From contig CAJNOP010000118.1 in NCBI GenBank assembly GCA_905250075.1, positions 1-64,000 on the forward strand: a stretch of 64,000 nucleotides of DNA, read 5' to 3'. Made by a program: the position numbers and the translations under genes. Shown here one piece after another: positions 1-12,991 of this stretch. Source of the DNA: Rotaria sp. Silwood1. Its lineage: Eukaryota > Rotifera > Eurotatoria > Philodinida > Philodinidae. The first letter of the stretch is position 1; each line of letters opens with the position of its first letter. The notes under the pieces are model-generated. The model did not search any database. It saw only the letters and a list, made by a program, of their open reading frames with translations, and was not told the DNA's origin.

Positions 1-2184
1 ACTCTACTTCTCCATAGTGCAACCTAGTTTTAACTCGTCTCATCAAACTGTTACTGAGTTGTTGGTCTCCAAAGGTCAGTAGAAAGTGTTTATCTACAAC
101 AATCGTTACAGTAAATTGGGCGTACTCTTTGACAGGATGGATGAATTTCAATGAAGTTACTAATGGAGACATCTGAGAAATAACATTAGGTATTAAGGAG
201 TTGGCTAATACAGGATATTCTTCCTTTCCAGGGTTGTGAAACGAACAACAAACATAGGTGCCATCCATCATAACTCTTCTTATAATTAAGCAACAACCGC
301 ATCGAAATACCAATGACCTAGATTGTTAGTAAAGTACATGGACACAAATTTTCAGTCCTTGAACACATATAGTGGTCAAGACCGGCTGAGACGGAAATTT
401 TTGTTCACTAATAACTCGAAAATAAATGAGTATAATTAATTGTTTTATTTGGATAACTCTTGACTAAGAACAAATTAAATATTAAAGTAGAGACACATAA
501 GTAAAAATATTGAGATACAACGAAAACATATTTGAACACTTGAACGAACAAGGCTATGTTTTGACACAAGTCGAAATTTTTTATATAGCTTGAGTTGGAA
601 GATTAAGAGAAAATTCATTACGAAGTTGAATTGAATTAGCTTTTTCTTTCATAGGCTTAACATCTGATACGCAAAACGTGAGTTATTCGTCTGTGTTCCT
701 ATTGTTCAATTTATTTTACGTAACACAACATCAATGAAGTTGACTTCTTTAGACTATTTTTAGTAAAAAAATATACGTTAGATACAGTAAACAAACATTT
801 GCAGTACACTCTAAATTATCGATAATGGAACGAGCGAATAAAATCGAAAAAGTCAACTTCATCTAGCATCATCGTCTTGCTCGTTATAGTAACAAAAGAA
901 TAGAAAGAAAATATCTATATATTGAGTTATGGCTTTACCTTATACTGTTTTGTACCTTTTGATGAAGTAGAAATCTGCATCATATATGACAAAAATGAAT
1001 ATGTTATAACTCGTTAAGTTCTCAAAGAATGGACAAGAGAAAAATATTTATTTGATTTGTTGATTGTTTTTGCTATCAATGAAGAAATAATTATAGTAAT
1101 AATAAGTATTTCTTAATCATCTAATTAGAAGTTACATTCAATATTGAACTGATTGGCTAAATTTTCTTTGTCAAACGAATGAAATTTAGACTAATCATAC
1201 ATGGAATGAATAACTGTATAAAAAAAGTCTCATCAGTACTGCACACATCAGCGAACGTATTTAACATGTTTTCACACGTTTTTTGATAAATTGTCGCGTG
1301 AAATATAAAATTAATACTCACTGCTGCTCGCGCTCCTGGTGATGAAATTCATAATTTTGAAAATGACAGTTAAGACACGACATTTGCTTCCTTTTATTTG
1401 ATGATAAAATAGTCGTTTTGGTGCGAATGATAAGGACGCAAGAAAGACGAAAAAAAAATGTGAAGCGGCTTCTTATGTCTACAATAACATTTCAGTATTT
1501 TTTCTTTATTTCTAACGAATAGTACTTGAAAAGATAAAACAGTGAAGAAAAAATAAAGTTATAAATATCAAACCAAATTCTTTGTCAATGCCAGCACTTA
1601 TGATTCTTCAATCTGTTGAATATTAAAATGACAAAGAAAAGAATGATCGTTAATGCAAAGAGTGAATAAGAGAAATTCCTATTAGACTGTGACATAAGTT
1701 TACCATCGACTTCGAGTCCTAGAAGAAAAACAAGAAGTTCGTTTCGGTAAAATTACAAGTGAGTATCGTAATTGAACGTATCTATACTATGCGCGTAAAC
1801 TTATTTAGTCTTCTCGGATCTCATCTTACGACTTTTTCCTTAGATTGCATCTCAACAGTAAGGCTACGTATTAGTCCACTTGTTTCATGACGTAAATGCT
1901 CGATTATTAGCATTTCAACTTGAGTTGAAGAATCATTTGTTTATTATTCTCAATTAATTTTTCGAATTTTATATGAATATTTGTTTTATTTTTTATGACA
2001 TTTTTACCAGGAATACCTAATTCAAAAAAAGAATAAAAATCATCAAGCTTTACTCTATAAATAAAGAAACATACGATGTGGAAATTTAAAAGCATGATCA
2101 GCAAGAAGTATTGCTATAGATGTCAACTTATCAGATTGATTCGTAGTTAGCTGAAGAAATTGTTCTCGAAATTGACGTCGACTG
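1..2184. other. AT-rich non-coding DNA
   Basis: I see no supportable gene on either strand. The open frames are short and compositionally random. One inverted repeat lies inside (see 734-862). Confidence 0.6.
734..862. repeat. short inverted repeat
   Basis: ATGAAGTTGACTT at 734-746 is repeated in perfect inverse form at 850-862, about 100 nt apart. The flanks remain partly complementary. It could be the ends of a small non-autonomous element or a chance stem-loop in AT-rich DNA. Confidence 0.4.
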
Positions 2185-2199
2185 GATGATGTATTTATT

Positions 2200-3125
2200 T
2201 GAGCAATAAAAATATTGGAATGTGCAATAAATAAGATACGATATAGCAATAATTTTTGAGCAATAAGAAAACTATCTTGGGGCAATTTTATAATATTAAA
2301 TGTGCAATAATGAATTCATTAAATAGCAGTAGTAATTTCATATTTTAGCAACAAGAAAAAGGAAAAGTAAGATATTTTTATTTACAATTGACAATAAAAA
2401 AAGAAAAATTAATATATTATTTATATTATTGTGCCAATAAAGCTTTTTTTGATTCGGTTGGTCTCCCTCCTTTTCTTTTAGTGTCAATATTCACATCTTT
2501 TGCCTCTGGTGGGGGTTTGCATCCTCACCCTCACCCTGTTATCAAGAGACTAGTTCCATATCATTGTCACTTTCACTGTCAGAAATATGCTGCGCTACGC
2601 GTTGTGATTGAGCCATTTATATAAATTATATATTTTATTTTATAAGATTGACAAAATACGTATTTGTATAAATAAATTCTGAACGTAAGAGTTTTCCCAT
2701 CCACTGTATTAGAATTGTCCTATTAATCATCTTGAAAATTTCCTTATGATTATCTTACACTATATATGGGATTTTTCCAACACTTTTGATATTTATGTAA
2801 TATATATTAATGTTTTCTTCTAATGAAGACCATATATTAAATTCTATTGTCTTCTCAACCTCATTGTTTTTTCTCATAGACCATGTTTCAAATGTGTACG
2901 AAATAAATCGAACTCACGCAAACACATAACAATAAAAAACCATACAATTTACATAAATGAATTCGTATTTCCTTTTTAATGTGAAATTTATCTTTAATTT
3001 AAATAAACTATTGCTCATTCAGTATAGTTATTGCTGATTCAATATATTTATTGCTCATTCAATATAATTATTGCTGAATCTAATTATTACTCATTTTAAT
3101 TATTTTATTGCTCGATTAAATATAA
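2200..3125. repeat. element with inverted arrays of GAGCAATAA-like motifs
   Basis: The left side (about 2200-2310) carries repeated GCAATAA motifs, such as GAGCAATAA at 2201 and 2256. The right side (about 3005-3125) holds five or six imperfect tandem units of about 20-22 nt built on TTATTGCTCATTCAATATA, which is the same motif in reverse complement. Two inverted clusters flanking about 700 nt of unique DNA resemble the subterminal repeats of a DNA transposon or MITE. No transposase frame is visible between them. Boundaries are approximate. Confidence 0.45.
2508..2535. repeat. G-rich/C-rich hairpin
   Basis: GGTGGGGGT (2508-2516) pairs with ACCCTCACC (2527-2535) at 8 of 9 positions around a 10-nt loop. 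It is the smallest member of the hairpin set described in the findings. Confidence 0.5.
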
Positions 3126-3212
3126 GTCCTTTTTTTTATCTCGTTTTGTACGTGGATGACACAGCCCAAATCACTCACATAATTGAGGTCAATATTACTT
3201 ATGAGATTAGAA

Positions 3213-3321
3213 ATAAGCACTCACTGCTCAGAATGAGGAGGTGATCATAAATATAGAAGCTCATATCCGGTATAATTCGTTCGGACAGATTCTGGTCCAT
3301 TCAGTCTAAGGAGGTGCTTAT
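3213..3321. repeat. imperfect inverted repeat
   Basis: ATAAGCAC at 3213-3220 is mirrored by GTGCTTAT at 3314-3321. Complementarity continues with mismatches for about 25 nt per arm. Small foldback or MITE relic; function unknown. Confidence 0.4.
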
Positions 3322-6300
3322 ACAGAGAGTTTTTACTGTCGATGAAACGTACGATGTAGATGTTTTTTCTTCTCTTCTCTTGATCTAATATAGCTATTCT
3401 TCATCTTATCATATCTTCTTTCACGTGTTCTTAGATTTTTTCCTGATTTGCGCATCTATATATAGTTGTGGTTTGGAAAACAAAGATTTAGATTCAGTAT
3501 TAATCTGTTGAATTAGTCTTCTGTTAACAATAGTAAACATAAGTATCCAAACTTCAGCAAATAGAAATTTCAACAGTATAACATAGATGACAAATCAAAG
3601 ATATTCATTGATAAAAAAAATGATAAAATATAGTAATAAAATTTTCAGATATTAAGAAAAAAAAGTGTAACCAATCATATCTAATGATAATCATTGCATT
3701 TTCGTTTATTTGATTAGAACAAAAGCAACAACATTCTCTCATATGTTTCATATTCTGGTATGCAGAACAATATGTTTTTCCTAGAAAATTTAATGAATTT
3801 ACGAAAAACAAAAGAGAAATATGACTCTTTTGTTTGTTGTAGCTACTATTCCGTCTCTTTGTTTTTTTTTTTAAGGAACAGTGAATAAAATGAAGAAAAA
3901 CATAATGTGAACTAGATGAAGTACAAGTTAAATACGATCGAAGCCATATATTTTTCTTATTTTGAAAATCATCCACACAACAAGATCAGAAATTTTTCAG
4001 ACTAAATTTATTTAGTTTCTGTTTGAATCTGACCCATACTATTTTAGCAATAGTTCTGACTAGTAAGATAATTGAATAAATTGAAAGTTTAATGAAATAA
4101 AAAGACAAAGGATCGACTCTGGTTTTGATAGACTTTGTTATATATGCTTCTTCTGACTTTATTTTTGTCGGTTCCTTAACATTTCTGTCTTTCTATTATG
4201 TTCATTTTAGCGGAAACAATCGTAGACAAGAAAAATAGATAAAGTGCAAATATTATCGTTTTTGCTTTTGTTTGTTTTGGTTTAATAATTGAATTATAGA
4301 AAAAATTTAGAAAGATGAATAACTCGTGTTATTCTAGAGTGAATATCCTCGTAATGATCCCTAATTCCTTTGTTAATGTTTCATTATTTCTAAAAAATCA
4401 GATTTTGACAAATTTTTTGTCATGTTTACACGAAGAAGTCTATGATATTCTCTTTTATTAGAAAACTTGTAGGATAGAAGATTGCAAAGCTATATTATCA
4501 ACTGTCAAATCATTGATATCGGTTAACTTCAAATATTAAACTGTTCTATATGTCTTTAACTAAATAAAATGGTAATGGTTTTAATCAAGTACATCATTTT
4601 GAAATACCACCCTGCTAGTTTATTTCAATTCTCTAATTGACTCTAATACTTTGCATTGTGAACTAATGGGTCGTATAAAAGTGCATGACATTTTTTTCAA
4701 TTCCTTTGGATTCTGATGGATTAGTTTTTCATGAAAAACCGGAACTTGTAATTGGTTCTATGATAAGAGCAAATGATGAAGGCCTATCATCAATTTTTTT
4801 ATAAGACTACGACACATATTGAATTTACAGAGATGGATTTCGTTCTAATATTAACAACGATTTCACAAAAAAACAACAGAAATATTTTAAATTAGGGTTT
4901 CTAGACATTCATGTTACTCTTTTCAATCGAAAAACAATATTCAGATTCATGAACCATTTTTCACGGTAAACACTGCTACTTTTAACTGCTATGTTCAAAT
5001 AATGTACACTTTACATTTTACTAATGTCATTTGCTGAATGCATTTTTTTTACAACGACCAGGTGCAAATGTATCAAATTATTGTGACATTCATCAATTGA
5101 AAAAAGAACTATCATAATAAGTTAAATGACAATTATACTAAACTAATTCTAAAGTAAAGAAATTTCAAAGGAATACCATATTGAGCGTCAAGTTAACTAG
5201 AAAAATAGTTCTTTTGTAGAATTCTTTTATGAAAAACAGATAATTGTCATGACTAACAATAAGTATTATACACAATTTATAATTTTTGAATGCATGACTA
5301 TTGCTTTCGTGACATTTTTTTTTCTACGACTCTTAGTTAAAACTATGAGTAATCAAAAACTAATGAGAAAATTATTTAGATCAGTAGATTATATTTATTA
5401 ATCTTTTCGTTAGCTCAATATCATTTTCAATACATAGACATTCCTTTTATCTAACTAAAGGAGATTCAAATAAGACAACGTAAAAAACATAAATTTCTTT
5501 TCTTCGACAGATCTTTATTTTTCTTAATGATAAGATTGAACTCTATTCTTTTAAAATATTGTTAAAGATCTGATTCTATCTAAAGGAATCCAGCATTATG
5601 AACTATCTTGTTTTTGTAACATTCTTATTATATGGGTAAATGACATCATTAGAAAAACATTGATAGGTCAAGTGTGACACTATATACGGTCGGGAAAGGA
5701 AAATTTTTGTTGAGATCTAAACTAATTTAAATTCAAACGTTAGGTATAGGTTCAATCCACACTGAAAATTTATCGTTATGGTATGATTAAGAAGAATTAC
5801 AGTACCCGCTCTTTGGTACGGTTATTGATGAAGGAGTGTTGGAAACAGTCTTGAAAAAAAATCAGACCATGATTGTATCTTCTGGTTACCGATTAAGTAC
5901 TGAAAGAAGATTCAATAGTAAAAAAAACTTCTTCTTTCTATTGAATCTAAAAATTGTTCCTGTTTCAAAAACATCCATCACAATGATACATGAACTAGAT
6001 CCTCACTAAATGATTGTTTCTTCTTTCAGATAATCTTTTCGCACGTCATCTTTTATTCCACGATAAACGGAACGATATAATGATGGAAGATGAGCCGATA
6101 CAGTCAGAATTAATTTCAAATAAACAAACTAGGAAATTAATTTTTTTACGATTTTCATTACGGAGAATTGCATTTAAAACAAAATAAAGGCATTCTTCTT
6201 GTGGTTCTCAGTCCATTGAAAAAACCATTATCAAAGCTGATTCATCTATTGAAAGATTATCTGCTATAAATTTTTTGCATTTGATTTTGGCCACATATGT

Positions 6301-7202
6301 CATTCGTGTGACATCGAGCACAAATTACACTGTAGGTTCAACAGCTTCTTCAAGGGAAACCAAGCACTTTTTTTTTTCATAACCTTGAATAGGCATTAAC
6401 ATTGTACAAGGTTCTACAATAATATCTTCGTAACACGGATTATGTCGTATTTCATCTTTATCAGGATATTTTATGGCCATTTTATTTTTATTATGAAATC
6501 ACAATTAATTTCTAAAACACAATAAAACCAGTTCATTTATTGAATACGGTGTTTTACTGAATAAGTATGTCCTTTTTAAGATCTGTATAGTAATATGAAA
6601 AAAAGCAAAGAATAGGCAGCTGAAGAACAGTAAATTTTTTGATTTTGTTTTTTTCAAATTGACGATGTATTCGAACAATAGTTAAATTCAAAGCAATAGG
6701 TCATTTAAGTTTTGTCTATGAAAAATACGAGTTAAAGCAAGTATATAAAGTCCATTTGGACCTCTAAAACTCACTAGAAATGAATATATTCTGTATTTTG
6801 ACATCATCTCATGAGTAGCTTGACTCTTTCAGCTTGGAGACCTCTCATTAGATACAAAATAGGATAGGTTACAAACTCATGCCATCGGAGTGACCAACAC
6901 ATAGGCTAAAAAAAGCATAATATAGGTCAAAAAGTGCTCATAACTCAAGAAATTCTCCCCTCTAGGATATCGTTTTTTAATCAGGCATAGATTTCACCAA
7001 GACGTGTCTTTCAACATTAATTTGTCTAAAGTAAAACATTTGTCGGCCAAGTTAGTATAGACCATACTGTGACTTGTCCTACCTAGCGATTATTCCTCTT
7101 ACCTCTAGAAGTCATAGATTCAATTTCAAGAAATCGAAAACCTGACTTTAGACTGGTCTTTTACTCGCATTTTGGGCAGTTAACATCATGAATACTTATA
7201 GA

Positions 7203-7260
7203 ATGTGAGTGTGGGTATGAGAAGCGTACAAGATAGATGCTACACACACCTACATCCACT
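7203..7260. repeat. G-rich/C-rich hairpin
   Basis: A G-rich arm containing GAGTGTGGGTATG near 7206-7219 faces a C-rich arm containing ACACACACCTACATCC near 7242-7257, with a loop of about 22 nt. Pairing is imperfect. The arm motif recurs at 33.7, 34.1, 42.0 and 60.8 kb. Confidence 0.5.
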
Positions 7261-9259
7261 CTGCTACTATGATAAGTACTAAGGCAGATATCAAATTGAT
7301 TAAAAAATGAACAATGAGATGAAAGAAAATGATAAACGCGTTGCATTTAGTGATTGTAGATGAATATTACAATTAACACTGTATTTATGATTGATTTCCA
7401 TTTAAGTCATGTCAGCTGGAAGGTTTTTTTCTGGACGACTTTTGTTTTTAGTACAACTTTTGTATAAGCTGAATGCTGACGGATGATTTATGTGAAAAAG
7501 ACAACTAGTGTTTATAGTACATTCAAAGGCAAAATTTTTTTTGACAATCCACGAGCTATACTTTGATACTTAAAATTTTTTAAAACTATTTTGTCTGTAA
7601 TGTAATCTGCCTATTTTATAACTTAGAACACACAATGTTCATGAAAACTCTTGTTCTTTTCACATATTGCATTCAAAAGCATGTCAGACACTGTAGCAAA
7701 CTATTATTAAACAATTTGAAAAAGAATTCTTTTATACTTTTTATATTTCGTATTAAATACAATATAGGTTGATTTTTATTCATCTTGTTTTTTTGTATAA
7801 ATCTCCTGAGATTTGCTTTTATTGTGTTCATTTCAAAAAACAATGAATGACTATGACAGTCGCACGACAACGATTATTTCGAAGAAAAATGAACGAAGTT
7901 CTCATAAACTTTTTTTTCTCTTCAATGATCAATTCTATGATAATGTCGTCAAACATGCATTAACTCTATTAGTAAATGACAGTAATATTGATGATGTGTT
8001 ATCATTTATTGGCATCACTATTTCTTAAGGCATCTCTCTTTCTTTTTATATTTGTACAATCTTTATAGCAATGATTATATTGGGTAAACTGTCAATCATA
8101 AAATACATACATAGTATAAAGAAATATAGTTTAATAATCATGTAAGTTATTATCTTTTTAAAATATACAATCTTATTGAGCATAAACGATGTGGTATCTG
8201 ATTTCCACAATATAGTACTCTTCTATTTATCATAAATATAACTGTATATCTTTTATGTATACGACGATCAACCCTAAGGACTCTTTGATCAATGAAATAC
8301 TTCGTTCATCGTTGTCATTCTAGTATGACAATGATGAAAAATATATTAACAAAAGAAAATTGAATTAACTAAATAAATGCATTATAACATATTGTCATAA
8401 AAAAGTACGTAAGACGAAAAATTTGTTATAACCGAAAAGAATAAAGAATATAGTCTATTTTTAATAATATACGTTTCCGGCTATTCTTCTCTATTATTTA
8501 TCTAAGAAAAAGAAAACCAAGGATTATTATTATTATTTTTTCTTTCTTATTGTTTATTTCTGTGTTCTTTGCATTGATGAAAACATAACATAAATATTTT
8601 ACATTGAAAAAGATATGATAACATAGACAGAAAAGAAAAACCTTGCTTCTTGTTAATATAATGTGTATTTCTGTGATTTTATTGTATGCCTAAGAGAATT
8701 ACTTGTCATTTTTGTTTCTTAATCAAACTGACATAAGCAAAGAATCAGATCAAATGTAAAAAAAAAAAGAAAAACTTTCACGAAGAAAAATAACATTTGT
8801 TTATAGATCTAACTGTGCTCCATTCTTGCAATCGGAGATCAATTGCTGTCGATTTTTATGATAAATATAAGCAGATAAAGAAGTTTTTTTCTGTTTGATA
8901 TAAACAAAGTGACATCAGCAAGAAACGTTATTATTGCACACGCATGTATATTCATTCAGTAGTCAGAGTAGAAAATAGAAAGATTTTTGAGTCTCGTCGA
9001 AGAATATAAAGAAATTGTGTTTACTCAGAATGTGCATGTCCTCACAGGGGAAAGAAAAAAAGAACGATGACGAAAAAGAGATAGAGAGCAATAACAACAA
9101 TTCTATTGTTATTGATGAGAAAAAAAATAGCGAGAGTAACAAGATATAAGTCAGAATATTTTTTTCCTTTATTCTTATCAAAAAATCATTATCATTTTTC
9201 TTTCTATCAGATATATATATATATATGTATTATTTTTTTTGAAAAAATGGTTTAATCTA

Positions 9260-10057
9260 ATGGATGTACTTGAATTACCTCGTCCTGTTATTAATTTTCT
9301 TCGGACAATGGCTAAAGAAAGTTGTCGTTATGTTTTATCATGGGATATATTCGGTGGAACTGATACAGTAACATTGACACTTACATGGAAATTAAACGAT
9401 AATGAATCTCAATTATCAACATTAAAAGTTCCACAACAACCAATGTGTGAAGATCTATATATTCATCATAATGATTCAATATCATCATCACATTGTTCAC
9501 GTCGAGAGAATAATACTTCAACATCAACTAGAATAATTCGTTCATCTAGAGGCAAAAGTCTTGAAGGAAATAATTTAACATCAACTAAACTAACACCTTC
9601 TCATCAAAAACATGTATCAAGTTTAGAACGAAAATCCAGTATTAGTCGACAAAAAATAGAATTAGAACCAATCTATACTAATCTAAATAATGTAAAATAT
9701 TCTACAAGTCCTTCACCATATTTTCGATCTAATAAAAATCAACCGTCATCTTTTACTCATACATATCATCATCGAACTAAAAAACAATATGAAAGTCCAA
9801 TACGTCGAAAATTTATACCATCGACATCAACTATGAGTAATACATCTCCAGAATCGAGACGAACAAATCATATTACTATTCAAACTAATGATTATGATGA
9901 CGATGATAATGATGTATTTGATCCATGGATAAAAAATTTTGAATGTTCACTTGAAGATAATACTAATAATATTATTGAAAACTCTGAAAACGACATCAAT
10001 AAAATAGGAAGTACTTCTGGAAAAGTTAAATTCAAAAGAAAACCTGATTATTTTTAA
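9260..10057 (+). CDS. uncharacterised protein, conserved-looking N-terminus and disordered tail
   Basis: Frame open to the stop at 10055-10057. From the first ATG (9260) it encodes 265 residues. It may begin earlier, because the frame is open back through a possible acceptor AG at 9209-9210 (TTTCTATCAG), so this could be the last exon of a longer gene. The first 45 residues (LELPRPVINFL, ESCRYVLSWDIFGGTDTVTL) look like an ordered, conserved segment. The rest is Ser/Thr/Asn/His-rich and probably disordered, with EPIYTN (a YxN-type motif) and an acidic DDDDND stretch before the end. I do not recognise a family. It lies about 2.9 kb upstream of another disordered-protein gene on the same strand that carries a similar EPVYAN motif. 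The two might be one transcription unit, but the stop argues for separate genes. Confidence 0.6.
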   Translation: MDVLELPRPVINFLRTMAKESCRYVLSWDIFGGTDTVTLTLTWKLNDNESQLSTLKVPQQPMCEDLYIHHNDSISSSHCSRRENNTSTSTRIIRSSRGKSLEGNNLTSTKLTPSHQKHVSSLERKSSISRQKIELEPIYTNLNNVKYSTSPSPYFRSNKNQPSSFTHTYHHRTKKQYESPIRRKFIPSTSTMSNTSPESRRTNHITIQTNDYDDDDNDVFDPWIKNFECSLEDNTNNIIENSENDINKIGSTSGKVKFKRKPDYF

Positions 10058-12991
10058 AAGAATAAAGATATGTTTTCTTTTTTATATTCTCAGGTTGCGA
10101 TCAAATTTATATCATTTTGATAAAATTGTTTACTATGTCATTATCATTATTGATAAAGTTCATTAGTGTTATATTACATTACACCATAGTGCTTTTTTTT
10201 TGTTACGTAAATCAATCATTTTGCTTTTGTATAGTATAGCATTTGTACATCATAATATTTCTGCTTGTTATTAAATTCTATGATCAACTCAATTAAGATA
10301 CATCCACTTGCTTGCTGTTCTTGTTTGTTTTTTATTCTATCTTATTTCCAGATATATATACAAAAAACAAAGACTGAACTATTAAAAAATATGAGCTTAG
10401 TATTTAGAAGATATTGACATTATAGTCGTTAGTTGATGTCCAATCAATTAGATCAATGAACAATAAAACGAATACATCATTCATAATTTTTTTTGTGACT
10501 TTCTTGAAACAACAAAGGATTTTCCATTGTTTTCAGAAAATAATCATCAACATATCGTAAATTAATCTCAAAAAAGATTGACTTAGAAACGAATATCATA
10601 CGAATATTTATGGTTGTCTGGGTTTTAATTGTTAACAATAAGGATAGTTATTCAGATATGAATTTGTAAAACATTTTGTATAATTAAAAATCGAAGTAAT
10701 TGTGGATGTATGTGTCTAAAAAAAACTTTTATTCCAGTTGAATTGAAAAATCGTAATCCAGAATGGGTATTCGCAGTGTTTACACATACTTCGAAATATT
10801 CGAAAAAAGTCTAAGTGCAGTAAACCAGCTGTTCTGTAAAAGTAGTTTGTACACGCGAAGTATGTGTTAAATAAACATACTATGAACAAGTATACTTAAA
10901 TGCGACATAGTCTATTTTCAAAAACATCTCAACCAGTAATATCAACAAGATAGAGTTGAACAACCTCTATCAAATAAAAAATATCCTTTGAACTCTTTGA
11001 TTTAAAATTTATTTTCAGAGAATCAGATAACATGTGAATTCATTGTTCAAATTTTTTTTTTGTTATACTTAAATAATACACCGGTCGTATTATTGATGAA
11101 AATCAGTGCATATTTTTTTAATAATTTTCATTCTATAATGTGTACAAAAGAAGAAAATCTTTTGATTTCATACGTAAAAGAATTCGATTAATTAATTTAA
11201 TGAAAGTACCACAAAATGTCATAAATAGGAATTATTAATGTATTTATTATCTGAATTTGCCTGCAGGAAATATTATCACTTGAAAAAATCAAGTATGATA
11301 GACAAAGAGAATTTTACAAAAAAGTTATCGGAATTAATCATTTCCTTTATTCACTCTACTATAAAAGCTTATTTGTTCTTTGTATACAAAAGAAAAACGT
11401 ATTTGTCATTGCATCAGGAAAAAAAACCACATTTTTTCATAATGTAAAGCATTTGACAAGGATTTTTGTATTTATTATCTCACTTTATGAAGCAAATAGA
11501 ATAAAGAATAGTCGATATTTCATCTGATAAAAGTGTCAATAGGTAATTTCATATAAATCATTTCACGTCACTATATAGAGAGAATAAAGACAAATACTCT
11601 TTTTTTTTTCTTTAAACATATGAATATTATCCAAGTCGACACTATTTTACATTCTATCAGTAATATTCAATACAATTTTAGATTAAAATTTCTCTTGAAA
11701 TCAAACTAATCTTTGACAATCCATGACATTCTTCTTTGCTATGCCATATTCAACATCAATATGGTCTCTATCAAAAACATCAAATTTACATTTTTTTTTT
11801 ATCATAAATCACAATCCACGTGTAAATATAACTTTGCCATTTAAACGAGAATCGATTTATATATATATACATACATATTTTTTTTACGCCGTAGATACGT
11901 ACAAAAAGAGAAAACTATAAGAGCTCGCAATGATATAGTTTACTTTTCTCATCAACTCTTTATTTAATGAGAAATTTCATGAACCGTATATGAGACAACA
12001 TCATGATTACCATGTAAAATAACAACAACAATACTATAGTAAGAGCAATTAATGAATACATATTACATCATCAATAGTGACTATTTTTTTAGTTCATCAG
12101 TTAACAAATAAAAGCATAGAAAATAGTGACAAAACAAAACTCATCTATATATGCATGTTCACTTCATATGATATATATATATATATATGTATTCAATAAA
12201 TGACAGATAAATTGATAGAATCAATGAATGATCATTTGCCAGAAGGATTTTAAGTAAGTGTATGACATATCTATCTTTATATCAAAAAAACAATGTTAAT
12301 GTTAATATATGACATCTCATGAAAAAGATTACTTAAAAAATAACTCATCATTGAAATATTGAATGTTGTGATCATAGAATAGATTTAATAGTTTTTTTTA
12401 TTTCTTCTTTATTCATGAATACTTTCAAAATACATTCAATAACATATTTATATATGTGTATCACGACACCTATTCAACTGTCATCACCTGTCTGCTTCGT
12501 GTCCCAATATTCGCTTCTTTTTTCGCATCCAAATGTCATTGATTTCTTCTCTTTTTCTCTTTCTTTCTTTTTTGTCAATTGTAGGTTTGTCACTATTTAA
12601 CCATTATTGTTGGTGAACCAACTATTCCTCCTCCTTCTTCTTCATACGTCCTCAAATAATAATCACACACATCTCATAATAACACGATTATCCATGATAG
12701 ATGGCTTGACCATCGGTCTTCATGCATGCATAGATACATATATCAACATATATAGATCATTCGTTGTTCTCATTTTCTTTTTTTTACACAATCATCATCA
12801 TTAAAGTTTCTCTCGTCTTATTTCGCATTCTTGCTATCCTAATTAATTTACCATCAATGTTCAATTTATCAAGTAAAAAAAACTATAGCAAAGACTAGAA
12901 GAAAAAGAAATGATTAAACAGTTATCTTTTCTTCTTTCATGACCTGTATTCATTTCTTATTGTATACAACAATCCATAGAAGAATAAAGAT
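10058..12991. other. AT-rich intergenic DNA
   Basis: No gene is supported. Short frames near 12.4-12.8 kb lie just upstream of the next start and look like 5' untranslated or promoter sequence. A TATATA run lies near 12172-12188. Confidence 0.55.

Larger units (their letters stand above)
3131..9210. other. AT-rich non-coding DNA upstream of the 9.2 kb gene
   Basis: No gene can be supported over about 6 kb. A 61-codon frame at 7843-8028 (+) begins MNDYDSRTTT and contains a plausible donor (GTAAAT) at 7972. It could be an upstream exon of the gene at 9.2 kb, but its phase does not fit the acceptor at 9209-9210. Hairpins lie at 3213-3321 and 7203-7260. Confidence 0.5.

Noticed and set aside
2990-3130. 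Possible CRISPR-like array
   Set aside because: Units are contiguous and degenerate with no unique spacers; it is a eukaryotic minisatellite or subterminal array.
7843-8028. Possible upstream exon with a weak resemblance to the start of a doublecortin-type domain
   Set aside because: The resemblance is a few hydrophobic positions only, and the phase does not fit the acceptor at 9209-9210.
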